The notes: a model not told the origin generated them from the sequence alone. 49,382 bases of DNA from Opacimonas sp040514355 (GCA_040514355.1 JBEVCF010000005.1:1-49382); one strand, 5' to 3'; numbered from the stretch's first letter, positions 7,827 to 16,900 are shown. A program made the numbers and translations.

Positions 7827-9494
7827 ATGGATAAAATATTCCAATTTGATTACATCATTGTCGGGGCAGGCTCTGCAGGCTGTGCCTTAGCAAGGCGTCT
7901 GGTAGAAAATAGTGATGCGACGGTTTGCCTAATCGAAGCTGGCCCAAAGGATAGTAACCCTCTCATTCACATTCCCTTTGGCGTGGCACTATTGTCCAAA
8001 TTTACCAAGACGAATTGGGGGTATTACACCGCTCCTCAAACACAACTAGATAATCGTTGTTTATTTTGGCCCAGAGGAAAGGTCATGGGCGGTTCATCTT
8101 CGGTAAATGCGATGTGCTACATTCGCGGTGATCAGCGTGATTATGATAGCTGGGCTCAGACCACCTCTGAGCATTGGGCCTGGTCAAACGTATTGTCTAT
8201 CTTCAAACAATCACAAGCTAATGCGCAATACGACGCACCATATCATCCTGATTACCATGGTGACGGTGGCCCGCTTGGCGTGACAGACTTACGTCATCAA
8301 GACCCTTTGTCTCATGATTTTGTGGCCGCAGCACAACATGCAGGTTTGCCGCACAACGCTGATTTTAATGGCGCACTGCGTTATGGCGTAGGATTCTACC
8401 AAGTCACACACGTCAATGGCACGCGTTGTTCTGCTGCCAAAGGCTATATCAAACCTATTATTACACATCCCCGCTTAACCGTTAAAACCAATGCTCTAGT
8501 GTGTAAAGTGCTACTCGAAGGCAAAACGGCTCAAGGTGTCGAGGTGGAAGAGCAAGGACGACGTAGCCAACTCATCGCAAGCAAGGAAGTATTACTCGCT
8601 GGTGGTGCTATCAACTCACCTCAGCTACTCCTGCTCTCAGGCATTGGTCCGCAAGCTGAATTAGCTAAGCATCACATTGAGTGTGTATATGATTTACCTG
8701 GTGTTGGGCAAAATCTTCAAGACCACCTTGATGTGATTATTCAAGTGAAAACCAAACAAGCGGTGGGTTACGGTGCTTTGCCAAGATTGTTACCCAAATT
8801 TATGCGCGGGTTATGGCAATACGCGACTGCGCGCAAAGGCTTGTTCTCGTCGAATGTGGCTGAGGCTGGCGGCTTTGCCTTCTCGCGTCACGGTAGTCAA
8901 GACTGTCCTGATTTGCAGTTTCATTTTATCCCAGCTGTATTACTTGATCACGGTCGTGAAATAGCAAGCGATTATGGATTTGGTTTGCATGTTTGTCATC
9001 TCTATCCATACAGTCGAGGCAATATAACGTTAGCCTCTGCCGACCCCCATGCTGCCCCTGTTATCGATCCGAATTATCTCAACGATAGTAGAGATGCAGA
9101 AGCCATGATTGATGCTGTGCGCTTGGGGATCAAAATTTTACAACAACCCAGTTTTGCCAAATACGCGCCTGTACCTATGGCGCCAGCATGCCAGACCCTA
9201 ACAGATGAGGAGATACTGGCGTTCGTACAAGCACAGGCACTAACAGTTTATCATCCAGTGGGAACGTGTAAAATGGGACGCGAGGACGATCCAATGGCAG
9301 TAGTCGACCCCTGCCTAAACGTACACGGGATTAAAGGTTTACGTGTTGTTGATGCGTCTATTATGCCAACCATCGTAGGGGGGAACACCAACGCGCCAAC
9401 CATTATGATTGCAGAGCAGGCAGCACACTTTATATTGGGTGAAACCAACACCACGGTCAGTCTGCTAGAGCCAGATGAAGAGCCTTTGGTGTAG
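7827..9494 (+). CDS. GMC-family FAD-dependent oxidoreductase
   Basis: A 555-residue glucose-methanol-choline oxidoreductase, soluble and FAD-dependent, oxidising a primary alcohol to an aldehyde or acid. The N-terminal dinucleotide fold is GAGSAG (13-18), the GMC signature 1 region is WPRGKVMGGSSSVNAM (about 85-100), signature 2 is GGAINSPQLLLLSGIGP, and the catalytic His is H476 in YHPVGTCKMG. The closest named relatives are choline dehydrogenase (betA) and medium-chain alcohol dehydrogenase (alkJ). No betB, betI or choline transporter lies nearby, and the gene sits 83 bases after fadR on the same strand, so a fatty-alcohol substrate is as likely as choline. The specific substrate is unresolved. 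The next gene is convergent with a 4-base gap. Confidence 0.88.
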   Translation: MDKIFQFDYIIVGAGSAGCALARRLVENSDATVCLIEAGPKDSNPLIHIPFGVALLSKFTKTNWGYYTAPQTQLDNRCLFWPRGKVMGGSSSVNAMCYIRGDQRDYDSWAQTTSEHWAWSNVLSIFKQSQANAQYDAPYHPDYHGDGGPLGVTDLRHQDPLSHDFVAAAQHAGLPHNADFNGALRYGVGFYQVTHVNGTRCSAAKGYIKPIITHPRLTVKTNALVCKVLLEGKTAQGVEVEEQGRRSQLIASKEVLLAGGAINSPQLLLLSGIGPQAELAKHHIECVYDLPGVGQNLQDHLDVIIQVKTKQAVGYGALPRLLPKFMRGLWQYATARKGLFSSNVAEAGGFAFSRHGSQDCPDLQFHFIPAVLLDHGREIASDYGFGLHVCHLYPYSRGNITLASADPHAAPVIDPNYLNDSRDAEAMIDAVRLGIKILQQPSFAKYAPVPMAPACQTLTDEEILAFVQAQALTVYHPVGTCKMGREDDPMAVVDPCLNVHGIKGLRVVDASIMPTIVGGNTNAPTIMIAEQAAHFILGETNTTVSLLEPDEEPLV

Positions 9495-9498
9495 TTTA

Positions 9499-10632
9499 TT
9501 AACGCAAACGCTTTAGCTCGAGTAATCCTGCATCTTGGTCTAGTATGAAGTCGTATTTGGACAAGATGTTCATCCCTAATAAACCATCAAAACCCACAGT
9601 ATTCCCCTCATTCTCAGGCAGTTCAATGACTTCTATATCATTGAGTTGCTGTTGTCCGAACCGCGTTTCTTTGACTCTATATAGTGCAGTTCGGACTATA
9701 CCATTGGCTGTTTTGACGTCGATATCCCTAAGATAGGTGCGTTGTGTGTCTGGTATTTGGGCCAACGCTTGCGTTGTCAGTGCGGTAGTACTGGCACCTG
9801 TGTCGAGTAACAAAAGTACAGCACGATCAGCAAACTGGATGGGGACCAAAAATTGTTGTGCTTGGCTTTGCAACGCTATGATGTCAAAAGGCGGGTTGTC
9901 TGTCCGCTCTTTTACTGATGCGTTTTCATTAGGGGGTTGATAACGGGCTTGCCAAAGCTGCCGGATGTACTGTGCGAGCGTATCATCATAGGGTAAGCTG
10001 GCGAGCGTATTTTCCATTGCCGAAGGCAAATCTAAATATGCGTACGCCATGGCTAAGGCTCTAATATAAGCCCGTGACTCGGGTTGAAGCGTAAATAACG
10101 GTTCGCTAAACAATGCCAACGCCTGCCAGTCTTGATCTCTGATCAAACGACTGATACGGCTTTGCGTATAAGTTTGGATAAAGGTCTGGATTTGTTGGTT
10201 TAACTGGTTGTCATCTGATGCTGTGAGCAAACGATACATCGCACTGATACCTTCGATTGGACTCTGTGTAAAAAACACCCATTGAGCTTCCAGAAATAAC
10301 GCAGTGAGGTCATTGGGAAAGCGGCGCAAATATTCTTGCAGAGGTACTTGTATCGCTGGCCAATCACCTGCTTGAGCTAATGCCTCTAAGGTTTGCCATT
10401 GAGCGTTTTGGCGTGTGACAGGTGTGCGGGTATTGGTTGCATACTGTTCATTCACCGGAAGTTGAGCTAAAGGTTGGTTTGCTGGTGGTACCACCGGTAG
10501 TTGATTGACAATTTGATGGGGTTTTTCGGGTACCACCACCTGTCTATGGGGCTGATTCGTGTTGTGTTGCTGCAGGATGATGAATATCAAAACGATATTG
10601 AGAGCAATAGAGAGTAGCAGCCATTTAAACAT
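9499..10632 (-). CDS. Membrane-anchored retropepsin-like aspartic protease
   Basis: A 377-residue protein with an N-terminal membrane anchor (FKWLLLSIALNIVLIFIILQ), a linker rich in Pro and Gln, a helical tetratricopeptide-like middle (about 70-220) and a C-terminal retropepsin-like domain. The catalytic motif is LLLDTGAST with Asp at 277, and the flap-side GFDGLLGMNIL matches the family (clan AA, as in TIGR02281-type proteins). Such enzymes act as homodimers because each chain supplies one Asp. The start at 10632 is preceded by GAGGAGG at good spacing; an in-frame codon 21 bases upstream lacks this. It begins just inside the thioesterase stop region, so the two are one transcript. The target is unknown. 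Confidence 0.8.
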   Translation of the reverse strand: MFKWLLLSIALNIVLIFIILQQHNTNQPHRQVVVPEKPHQIVNQLPVVPPANQPLAQLPVNEQYATNTRTPVTRQNAQWQTLEALAQAGDWPAIQVPLQEYLRRFPNDLTALFLEAQWVFFTQSPIEGISAMYRLLTASDDNQLNQQIQTFIQTYTQSRISRLIRDQDWQALALFSEPLFTLQPESRAYIRALAMAYAYLDLPSAMENTLASLPYDDTLAQYIRQLWQARYQPPNENASVKERTDNPPFDIIALQSQAQQFLVPIQFADRAVLLLLDTGASTTALTTQALAQIPDTQRTYLRDIDVKTANGIVRTALYRVKETRFGQQQLNDIEVIELPENEGNTVGFDGLLGMNILSKYDFILDQDAGLLELKRLR

Positions 10633-10646
10633 GTTATTTCGCCTCC

Positions 10647-11105
10647 TCAGCACTCTTGTTCATTAGCTTGTCTGAGCATTTCCGCGTAATAGGGTTGCGC
10701 AAATGCTTCGGGCATGCGAGCGGGTTTACCACTGGATAACGCAATACAAGCAAAGTGTGTCTGCGCGGTCAGCACAACGGTCTGTTTATATTGTGAATAA
10801 AATTCAAAATAGCGTGTGAGATATAAACGTCGGTCGCAGTGGGTTATCCATGTGGCACAATGTAGTGTATCGCCAACGTTAACTGCAGCTCGGTATTGAA
10901 TATGGTGTTCTGTGATGGCCATTCCGCGGTCCAACGTTTGGTACTGCTCTATACTCAAACCCAAATGGTTAGAGTGGGCCCAAGCAGTGGTCTCTAACTG
11001 TTTGACATAAGCGACATTATTCACATGACCATAGTGATCAATCACTGTCTCGCAGATTGGCCACGGTATGATGAAAGCATGAGATTTAGAAAATTTTGTT
11101 TGCAT
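10647..11105 (-). CDS. Hotdog-fold acyl-CoA thioesterase (YbgC/FadM-like)
   Basis: A 152-residue 4HBT-family thioesterase. The active-site segment is DHYGHVNNVAYVKQLE (about 23-38), where the Asp and the HVNN turn are typical of YbgC/FadM-like acyl-CoA thioesterases. I choose the ATG at 11105 (MQTKFSKSH), since the alternative upstream start at 11123 adds only six residues; neither has a clear ribosome binding site. The protease gene follows with a Shine-Dalgarno located inside this gene's last codons. Substrate is probably a medium- or long-chain acyl-CoA, in keeping with the lipid theme of the region, but this is inference. Confidence 0.82.
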   Translation of the reverse strand: MQTKFSKSHAFIIPWPICETVIDHYGHVNNVAYVKQLETTAWAHSNHLGLSIEQYQTLDRGMAITEHHIQYRAAVNVGDTLHCATWITHCDRRLYLTRYFEFYSQYKQTVVLTAQTHFACIALSSGKPARMPEAFAQPYYAEMLRQANEQEC

Positions 11106-11205
11106 GTATACGATGTTACGCAATTTTTTCGTTAAAACACATAATTATTTCTACATAAGCACGAAGAAAACCTATAAACTAAAGTTTAATAATATAGGTG
11201 ATTTC

Positions 11206-11778
11206 ATGCTTAAAGGTGAAGAAAAGCGGTTTGATGTGGATGAACTCATCCAGCTTTTCGATACGACATTTTATCATAAATACAACACTCGCCTCATCAA
11301 AGGGACAGACGAGCCTCTATACCTGCCTGCAAATGAAGAATGCGCATATCATCAAGTTATTTTTGCGCATGGCTTTTTTTCCTCAGCACTGCACGAAATT
11401 GCTCATTGGTGTATAGCGGGCTTTGAACGTCGTCTGCAAGTTGATTATGGTTATTGGTATGCGCCTGACGGACGCAACGCAGAACAACAAAAAGCCTTTG
11501 AACAAGTAGAAGTACTTCCTCAGGCTATTGAATGGGCATTCTGCCTGGCGTGCGGTAAAGACTTTTCGGTTTCAGTTGATAATCTGAATGGGGTGGAGAC
11601 CGATGTGCTCGCTTTTAAATCAGCAGTGGCATACAAACTCTCCCAGTTGCTCAATCACGGCTTTCCTCAACGTGCACAGATTTTTCTTGATATCCTGCGG
11701 CAACATTACTTTCCTGCTTGTGTGAGCAAACCTTTGACTCGTGCGCAACGCATGTATACTGACTCGATTTCTCAATAG
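11206..11778 (+). CDS. epmC: Elongation factor P hydroxylase
   Basis: EpmC (YfcM) hydroxylates the beta-lysylated lysine of elongation factor P, the last step of EF-P modification. The 190 residues contain the metal-binding ALHEIAHWCIAG with H63, E64 and H67, followed by YGYWYAPDGR, both family signatures. The ATG at 11206 is chosen because AGGTG lies seven bases upstream and the length then matches E. coli YfcM (about 180); the open frame extends upstream to 11104, but that would overlap the thioesterase promoter. It heads the epmC-NAD-kinase-like-yfcL run that leads to mnmC and fabB in many gammaproteobacteria. epmA and epmB are not in the window. Confidence 0.92.
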   Translation: MLKGEEKRFDVDELIQLFDTTFYHKYNTRLIKGTDEPLYLPANEECAYHQVIFAHGFFSSALHEIAHWCIAGFERRLQVDYGYWYAPDGRNAEQQKAFEQVEVLPQAIEWAFCLACGKDFSVSVDNLNGVETDVLAFKSAVAYKLSQLLNHGFPQRAQIFLDILRQHYFPACVSKPLTRAQRMYTDSISQ

Positions 11779-11789
11779 TATAGCTTAGT

Positions 11790-12944
11790 ATGTCTTTATT
11801 TCGTTCAGAACGTCCGTTTAAGCTTGGATTACTTATCAACCCTTATTCTGGTATCGGTGGTGCGTTGGCCTTAAAAGGTAGTGATGGTGCAGAGATTAGA
11901 GCCCAAGCCTTAGCACAAGGTGCTATCCCTCAGGCCAATAACAAAACTGAAATTGCGTTAACCCAACTAATCGATTTACAGCAAAAAATTGAAATCGTGA
12001 CGGTAAGTGGTGAGATGGGGGCTGATTTGGCGCGCCGTCTAGGCTTTACCACACAGGTGGTATTTACTGCGGATCCCTTACAAACAGAAGCGACGGATAC
12101 GATAGAGGCAGCCAAAGTACTGGCGTCTTGTGAACTCGATGTACTGCTATTTGCTGGCGGAGACGGAACCGCTCGCAATATCTGTAGTGTATGGCCCAGT
12201 ACGATTCCAGCACTAGGCGTCCCTGCAGGATGTAAAATTCATTCAGGTGTATATGCGATCAGCCCAAAAGCTGCGGGTTTAGTTGTAGCCAAAATGATCA
12301 GTGGCGAATTGGTTAGCGCAGAGCATGCCGATGTACGCGACATTGATGAGGCGCAGTTTAGGGCTGGAACAGTGATTGCCAAACATCACGGTGAGTTGCT
12401 TGTGCCCAGTGAGTTGCAGTATATGCAAGCGGTTAAAATGGGTGGCAAAGAATCAGATGAGTTAGTGTTGGCGGATTTAGCGGCGTACTTGCAAGAAATT
12501 CGTGATGAATGTCCTGAGCATGCCTTTATTATGGGCTCGGGGTCGACTATTGATTTTGTCATGCAAGAGTGGGGCATGGACAATACCCTACTTGGTGTTG
12601 ATGTGGTGGTGGCTGATGAAGTCCTTGCCAATGATTGCACCGCCCATGAGTTACTTGCGATCAAGCAACAGTATCCGTGTAAACTCGTTATTACCTTGAT
12701 TGGTGGACAAGGGCACATCTTTGGTCGAGGTAATCAGCAGTTATCGCCAGCGCTGATTAAAGCCATTGGTCGTGAAAATATTATCATCGTGGCAACCAAG
12801 GCGAAAATTAATGCCCTGCAACAACGGCCTTTACACTGTGATACAGGAGATGTCGACCTTGATCATGCCTTATCCGGTCCGATTGAAGTGATTACGGGGT
12901 ATCGCGATCATGTTTTGTACCGAGTTGGAGTAGATTATGTATGA
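11790..12944 (+). CDS. ATP-NAD kinase-like protein (COG3199 type)
   Basis: A 384-residue protein of the ATP-NAD kinase superfamily. The nucleotide-binding signature is FAGGDGTARN at about 121-130 (GGDGT at 123-127), and the N-terminus KLGLLINPYSGIGG is typical of COG3199. NAD kinases proper phosphorylate NAD to NADP; members of this longer group have no firmly assigned substrate that I know. It lies 11 bases after epmC and overlaps yfcL by 8 bases, so all three are likely cotranscribed. The location between epmC and yfcL recurs in Vibrio and Shewanella relatives, as far as I recall. Confidence 0.82.
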   Translation: MSLFRSERPFKLGLLINPYSGIGGALALKGSDGAEIRAQALAQGAIPQANNKTEIALTQLIDLQQKIEIVTVSGEMGADLARRLGFTTQVVFTADPLQTEATDTIEAAKVLASCELDVLLFAGGDGTARNICSVWPSTIPALGVPAGCKIHSGVYAISPKAAGLVVAKMISGELVSAEHADVRDIDEAQFRAGTVIAKHHGELLVPSELQYMQAVKMGGKESDELVLADLAAYLQEIRDECPEHAFIMGSGSTIDFVMQEWGMDNTLLGVDVVVADEVLANDCTAHELLAIKQQYPCKLVITLIGGQGHIFGRGNQQLSPALIKAIGRENIIIVATKAKINALQQRPLHCDTGDVDLDHALSGPIEVITGYRDHVLYRVGVDYV

Positions 12945-13209
12945 AGACATTCAGCGTTTTGTAGAAAGAGTAGAATCGACACTGAATGAAGTAGTCGAGA
13001 CTGGCAGCGACGATGACTTGTTTGTAGCTGGGTATTTTCACGGGCATTTTTCATTAGCTGTCAGTCAAATTAATCCTGCTCATCCAGAACCTATTGCGGC
13101 ACTTGATGCGATAGTCAAAAACAATCTTGAACAGGCATTTGCCAACGCGGAGCTGGCACCAGAAGACCAAGCCAAAGTGTGGCAGTTGTGGGCCACGTTA
13201 CAACAATGA
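12937..13209 (+). CDS. yfcL: YfcL family protein
   Basis: A 90-residue acidic helical protein of the YfcL family. The pattern SDDDLFVAGYFHGHFSLAV matches the E. coli protein (SDDELFASGYLRGHLTLAI-like). No function is known. Its start overlaps the preceding gene by 8 bases. Its conserved position beside mnmC supports the call. 53 bases separate its stop from the stop of convergent mnmC, and I see no clear terminator in them. Confidence 0.88.
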   Translation: MYEDIQRFVERVESTLNEVVETGSDDDLFVAGYFHGHFSLAVSQINPAHPEPIAALDAIVKNNLEQAFANAELAPEDQAKVWQLWATLQQ

Positions 13210-13262
13210 TCCCCTGGTGCGGCTGTTTGACGCGTGCACATTCTCTACAACACTCGCGGTTA

Positions 13263-15272
13263 TTAAGGTTGTTGGCGAATCAAATCTCTTATTAAGAAAC
13301 GATTTGGTGCCAGTGCATTGAGTAAGTGCTGGGGTAAAGGAAGAGGTGAGCCAGCTAACTGAGAGGCAAGGACATTGGCCAATAGGGGGGCAGTGGTTAA
13401 ACCTCTTGAACCAAGACCACCAAAGATAAAGGTATTTGGATATACACTACCTTGTGGGTATTGATGACTGGGGAAGGCTTTATACAGTTCACTGAGTTCT
13501 TGACGTTGTGTTTGGCTATGTGGCAAAGCACCTACAATGGGGTTGTGGTCAGGTGTACTGCAACGTACAGCCGCCCTGCCTTTGGTACTTGCTGTGAATG
13601 CCTGCATCCAAGGTGCTTGGGTAAGTGCTTTTTGGTGTGTGGCCAAATTAGTCTGTGCATCTTCTGCTCGGTAATCGGTGCCAACATCGTCTTTGGTATA
13701 AGTTGAACCACATGCGTGGTAACCGTCAACAGCCGGTGTAAAGTAGCCTTTGTGACACAACACAGTTGCTAATTTTGCACTTGCTTGAGTAACCGGTAAT
13801 GCTTCAACTTGACCACGTACGACGCGCAATGGCAAGGTATTGTGTGGCAACCAACTCGCACTATCATGTCCTGCACACAATACCAATGCATGCGAGGCAT
13901 CCGGCAAAAACGTATGTCGTGCCCCTGGTTCAAGTACATCACTAGTAATAGGATAGTCGGTTACTACTTCACAGTCCCCCATGCTTTGTGCCTTTTGGAT
14001 GAAAGCTTGCACCAGAGAGGGAGGGTTGACCCAGCCACCTTCTGGAATAAATAGTCCTGAGTACGGTAATGTTACATTGGCAATCTGGGAACTTTCTCGC
14101 TCGTCAACAGGGTAGATCAGTGTATCTGGCCAAACCCCTTTTTTAACCAAATTAGCTTGTCGGGCACAAACTTTATCATTAAATCCTAATAACAATACCC
14201 CACACCAATCATGAGCAAAGGATTGTGTCTTGGCTAATGAACGATACATGCGCGAGGCATACAAAAAACTATGCGCTTGGAGTTGACTGTTGTGACCTGC
14301 ATCAGCGTTGAGTTGTGGGTAGAAACCAGCAATAGCATTACCTGAGGCAGCTTGGGCTAGTTGCGGATCTTTACAATATAATTTGACTTTCAATCCTAAG
14401 CATACACATTCATAAGCGAGGCTGGCACTGGCAATCCCTCCACCTATAATGTGGATGGTTTCGTATCCTTGCGGTTGCGGGTCGTCTCGACGGTAGCGGT
14501 CAAAATAGGGTGTGATCGTGCGGTATGCACAAGAGGACACATCGTGTTCTGGGGTAAACGTTGCGGTTAACATTTCGCGTTTACGACCAAATCCTTTGAC
14601 TTTTTCAGTGACAAAGCCTGCCTGCTGTAATCCGCGCTTCACGAGTCCTGCTGCAGTAAATGTTGCAACACTGGCATTGATTTTACTTAAACGGGCCATT
14701 TGAGCAAATAAAGTGTCTTGCCACATATCAGGACTTTTACTAGGAGCAAACCCATCTAAGAACCATGCATCGACCAAACCTTGTGTGCCACACGCAATCG
14801 TAGGGAGGGTATCATGGACATCCCCTAACCAGATGTCACAGATGACATGCCCAAAGTGCAAGCGGTGACAACCTTCTAGCGTTTGTGGATACACCTCGAT
14901 AAGTGCTTGTGTCTGCGCATCAAGAGTGGGATAGCACTCTAAAGCTTGGGCGAGTGTCTCTAGGGTTAAAGGAAATTTCTCAGTACTGATAAAATATAAA
15001 TTCCGGCATGTTGCCTCAGGGTGTGCATGTAAAAAGTCAGTAAATACTTGCCATGTTCTCAAGAAGTTGAGACCAGTCCCAAAGCCCGTTTCTGCGATAA
15101 CAAAATGCGATTGATTATGATTTAACCACTTCTCCCACAAGTTATTTTGTTTAATGAAGACATAGTCGGTTTCGGCAACCCCATTACCATCATTAAAATA
15201 AACGTCATCAAAGGCTTGAGCTACGGGTGTGCCAGAGGGGTTAAATGTTACATCTGCCGTTTTGATTTTCAT
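13263..15272 (-). CDS. mnmC: Bifunctional tRNA mnm5s2U34 biosynthesis protein MnmC
   Basis: MnmC finishes mnm5s2U at the wobble base of tRNAs for Lys, Glu, Gln and others. The 669 residues hold both domains. The N-terminal SAM-dependent methyltransferase has ETGFGTGLNF (61-70) and DAWFLDGFAPSKSPDMW with D173, and converts nm5 to mnm5. The C-terminal FAD-dependent oxidoreductase starts at IHIIGGGIASASLAYE (GGG at 277-279) and removes the carboxymethyl group from cmnm5. The length equals the E. coli enzyme. The gene diverges from fabB across about 200 bases and converges with yfcL, as in E. coli. Confidence 0.95.
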   Translation of the reverse strand: MKIKTADVTFNPSGTPVAQAFDDVYFNDGNGVAETDYVFIKQNNLWEKWLNHNQSHFVIAETGFGTGLNFLRTWQVFTDFLHAHPEATCRNLYFISTEKFPLTLETLAQALECYPTLDAQTQALIEVYPQTLEGCHRLHFGHVICDIWLGDVHDTLPTIACGTQGLVDAWFLDGFAPSKSPDMWQDTLFAQMARLSKINASVATFTAAGLVKRGLQQAGFVTEKVKGFGRKREMLTATFTPEHDVSSCAYRTITPYFDRYRRDDPQPQGYETIHIIGGGIASASLAYECVCLGLKVKLYCKDPQLAQAASGNAIAGFYPQLNADAGHNSQLQAHSFLYASRMYRSLAKTQSFAHDWCGVLLLGFNDKVCARQANLVKKGVWPDTLIYPVDERESSQIANVTLPYSGLFIPEGGWVNPPSLVQAFIQKAQSMGDCEVVTDYPITSDVLEPGARHTFLPDASHALVLCAGHDSASWLPHNTLPLRVVRGQVEALPVTQASAKLATVLCHKGYFTPAVDGYHACGSTYTKDDVGTDYRAEDAQTNLATHQKALTQAPWMQAFTASTKGRAAVRCSTPDHNPIVGALPHSQTQRQELSELYKAFPSHQYPQGSVYPNTFIFGGLGSRGLTTAPLLANVLASQLAGSPLPLPQHLLNALAPNRFLIRDLIRQQP

Positions 15273-15409
15273 GTCAGACCTATGCCTTAGTGCGCGATAG
15301 TTTTATTGTAATGTGATTTTGTTATGATGTCGTGTATCAGTTAATAAGGTGTCTAAGTAATATTATTGCAAGACAAGACTCGTCTTATTCTAGGTGCAGT
15401 TGAACAGCA

Positions 15410-15454
15410 GACCAGTTTTTAGGTCTTTTTGCAGTACACTGCACAGATTATAAA
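15410..15454 (+). promoter_or_regulatory. fabB promoter region with FadR half-site
   Basis: GACCAGTT at 15410-15417 is a perfect FadR half-site (reverse complement AACTGGTC); the other half is poorly matched. Downstream is a -10-like TATAAA at 15449-15454 with only T-rich sequence at the -35 position. The half-site is centred near -47 of the expected start, a place where FadR activates fabB in E. coli. A separate palindrome lies between the two elements. Confidence 0.4.
15430..15443. promoter_or_regulatory. Palindromic operator candidate in the fabB promoter
   Basis: TGCAGTACACTGCA is a perfect inverted repeat of 6-base arms around AC. It sits immediately upstream of the -10 element, where a bound repressor would exclude RNA polymerase. 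Its core (GTACAC) recalls FabR-type sites, but the arms do not match the FabR consensus I know. The regulator is not identified. Confidence 0.4.
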
Positions 15455-15470
15455 AATAAGTAGGTTTATT

Positions 15471-16688
15471 ATGAGAAGAGCGGTCATCACCGGTTTAGGT
15501 ATTGTATCTAGCATTGGTAACAATAAAGAAGAAGTTCTCGCTTCACTTCAGCAAGGTAAGTCAGGTATTACGTTTTCAGAACAATTCGCTGAAAAGGGCT
15601 TGCGTAGCCATGTGTGGGGCAAGGTTGATATTGATTTAAAAGAGCACATCGACCGCAAGCAATTGCGTTTTATGGGCGATGCTGCCTCATACGCTTATTT
15701 AGCGATGGAACAAGCTGTGGCGGATTCAGGTTTGACCGAAGACCAAGTCTCCAACATACGCACGGGGATCATTGCTGGCTCGGGTGGCGCGTCTTCTGAG
15801 CATCAAGTCGATTCTGCTGACATTTTACGCAACAAAGGCGTGCGCCGGGTTGGGCCATATATGGTGACGCGTTGTATGGGCTCGACAGTGTCGGCGTGTT
15901 TAGCTACACCGTTTAAAATTAAAGGTGTGAATTACTCCATATCTTCTGCTTGTGCCACATCGGCACATTGTATTGGTAATGCTTTAGAGATGATCCAACT
16001 CAATAAACAAGACATCATCTTTGCCGGTGGTGGTGAAGAATTACACTGGGCGTTATCGGGGCAGTTTGATGCTATGGGAGCGTTGAGCTCGCAATATAAC
16101 GATACACCAGAACAAGCTTCACGTACCTATGATGCCAACCGTGATGGTTTTGTTAGCTCTGGTGGTGGCGGTATGGTTGTCGTTGAAGAGCTGGAACACG
16201 CTCTAGCTCGAGGCGCACATATTTATGCTGAGATCGTGGGCTATGGTGCAACTTCAGATGGTTATGACATGGTGGCGCCATCCGGCGAAGGGGCAGTGCG
16301 TTGCATGCAAATGGCGATGCAAGGTGTCGAAGGTAAAATTGACTATCTCAATACTCACGGTACCTCAACGCCAGTCGGTGATGTCCAAGAGCTCAAAGCG
16401 ATCCAAGAAGTGTTTGGTGAAGATTCTCCAGCGATCAGTGCAACCAAAGCTATGACTGGTCACGCCTTAGGTGCAGCAGGGGTGAATGAGGCGATTTACA
16501 GTATTTTGATGATGGAGCATGATTTTATCGCGCCGTCGATCAACATCGAAACCTTAGACGAGGCGGCGCAAGGTTTGGATATTGTAACGGAAACACGTCA
16601 GCAACCACTCAAAACAATCATGTCCAATAGCTTCGGTTTTGGTGGCACCAACGCAACCTTAGTGATGCAAAAATACGAAGGCAAGTAA
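15471..16688 (+). CDS. fabB: Beta-ketoacyl-ACP synthase I
   Basis: FabB elongates acyl-ACP with malonyl-ACP and is essential for unsaturated fatty acid synthesis. The 405 residues carry the Cys-His-His triad: C161 in SSACATSAH, H296 in NTHGTSTPVGD and H331 in MTGHALGAAG, close to the E. coli positions (163, 298 and 333). The C-terminal SNSFGFGGTNA loop is intact. I start at the ATG at 15471 (MRRAVITGLGIVS), which aligns with FabB; the frame is open upstream to 15429, but that would run through the promoter. Order epmC-yfcL-mnmC-fabB is conserved. A strong terminator follows at 16762. Confidence 0.95.
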   Translation: MRRAVITGLGIVSSIGNNKEEVLASLQQGKSGITFSEQFAEKGLRSHVWGKVDIDLKEHIDRKQLRFMGDAASYAYLAMEQAVADSGLTEDQVSNIRTGIIAGSGGASSEHQVDSADILRNKGVRRVGPYMVTRCMGSTVSACLATPFKIKGVNYSISSACATSAHCIGNALEMIQLNKQDIIFAGGGEELHWALSGQFDAMGALSSQYNDTPEQASRTYDANRDGFVSSGGGGMVVVEELEHALARGAHIYAEIVGYGATSDGYDMVAPSGEGAVRCMQMAMQGVEGKIDYLNTHGTSTPVGDVQELKAIQEVFGEDSPAISATKAMTGHALGAAGVNEAIYSILMMEHDFIAPSINIETLDEAAQGLDIVTETRQQPLKTIMSNSFGFGGTNATLVMQKYEGK

Positions 16689-16761
16689 TATGCTTCACCA
16701 CAGCTATATCAAGGTAACAGTGAGATAGTTGCGGTGGCGTAAAATAGGCGAAGCAATGACT

Positions 16762-16800
16762 AACCAGATTGCAGATACTCATGCTCAATCTGGTTTTTTT
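16762..16800 (+). terminator. Rho-independent terminator after fabB
   Basis: Perfect 10-base stem (AACCAGATTG / CAATCTGGTT) with a 14-base loop, ending in a run of T from 16794. It lies 73 bases after the fabB stop and separates fabB from the aldolase gene. Confidence 0.85.
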
Positions 16801-16900
16801 GTACCTTTTTTACCGTTTCCATACATCTATATTTTTTTGTTCCTTCGATGAATTATTATGTGTTAACGTATTGTTAAAATAAACATTGATAAGGAATTTT

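Noticed and set aside
7827..9494. betA (choline dehydrogenase) as a firm name
   Set aside because: The GMC family is broad. No betB, betI or betaine transport gene is near, so only the family is named.
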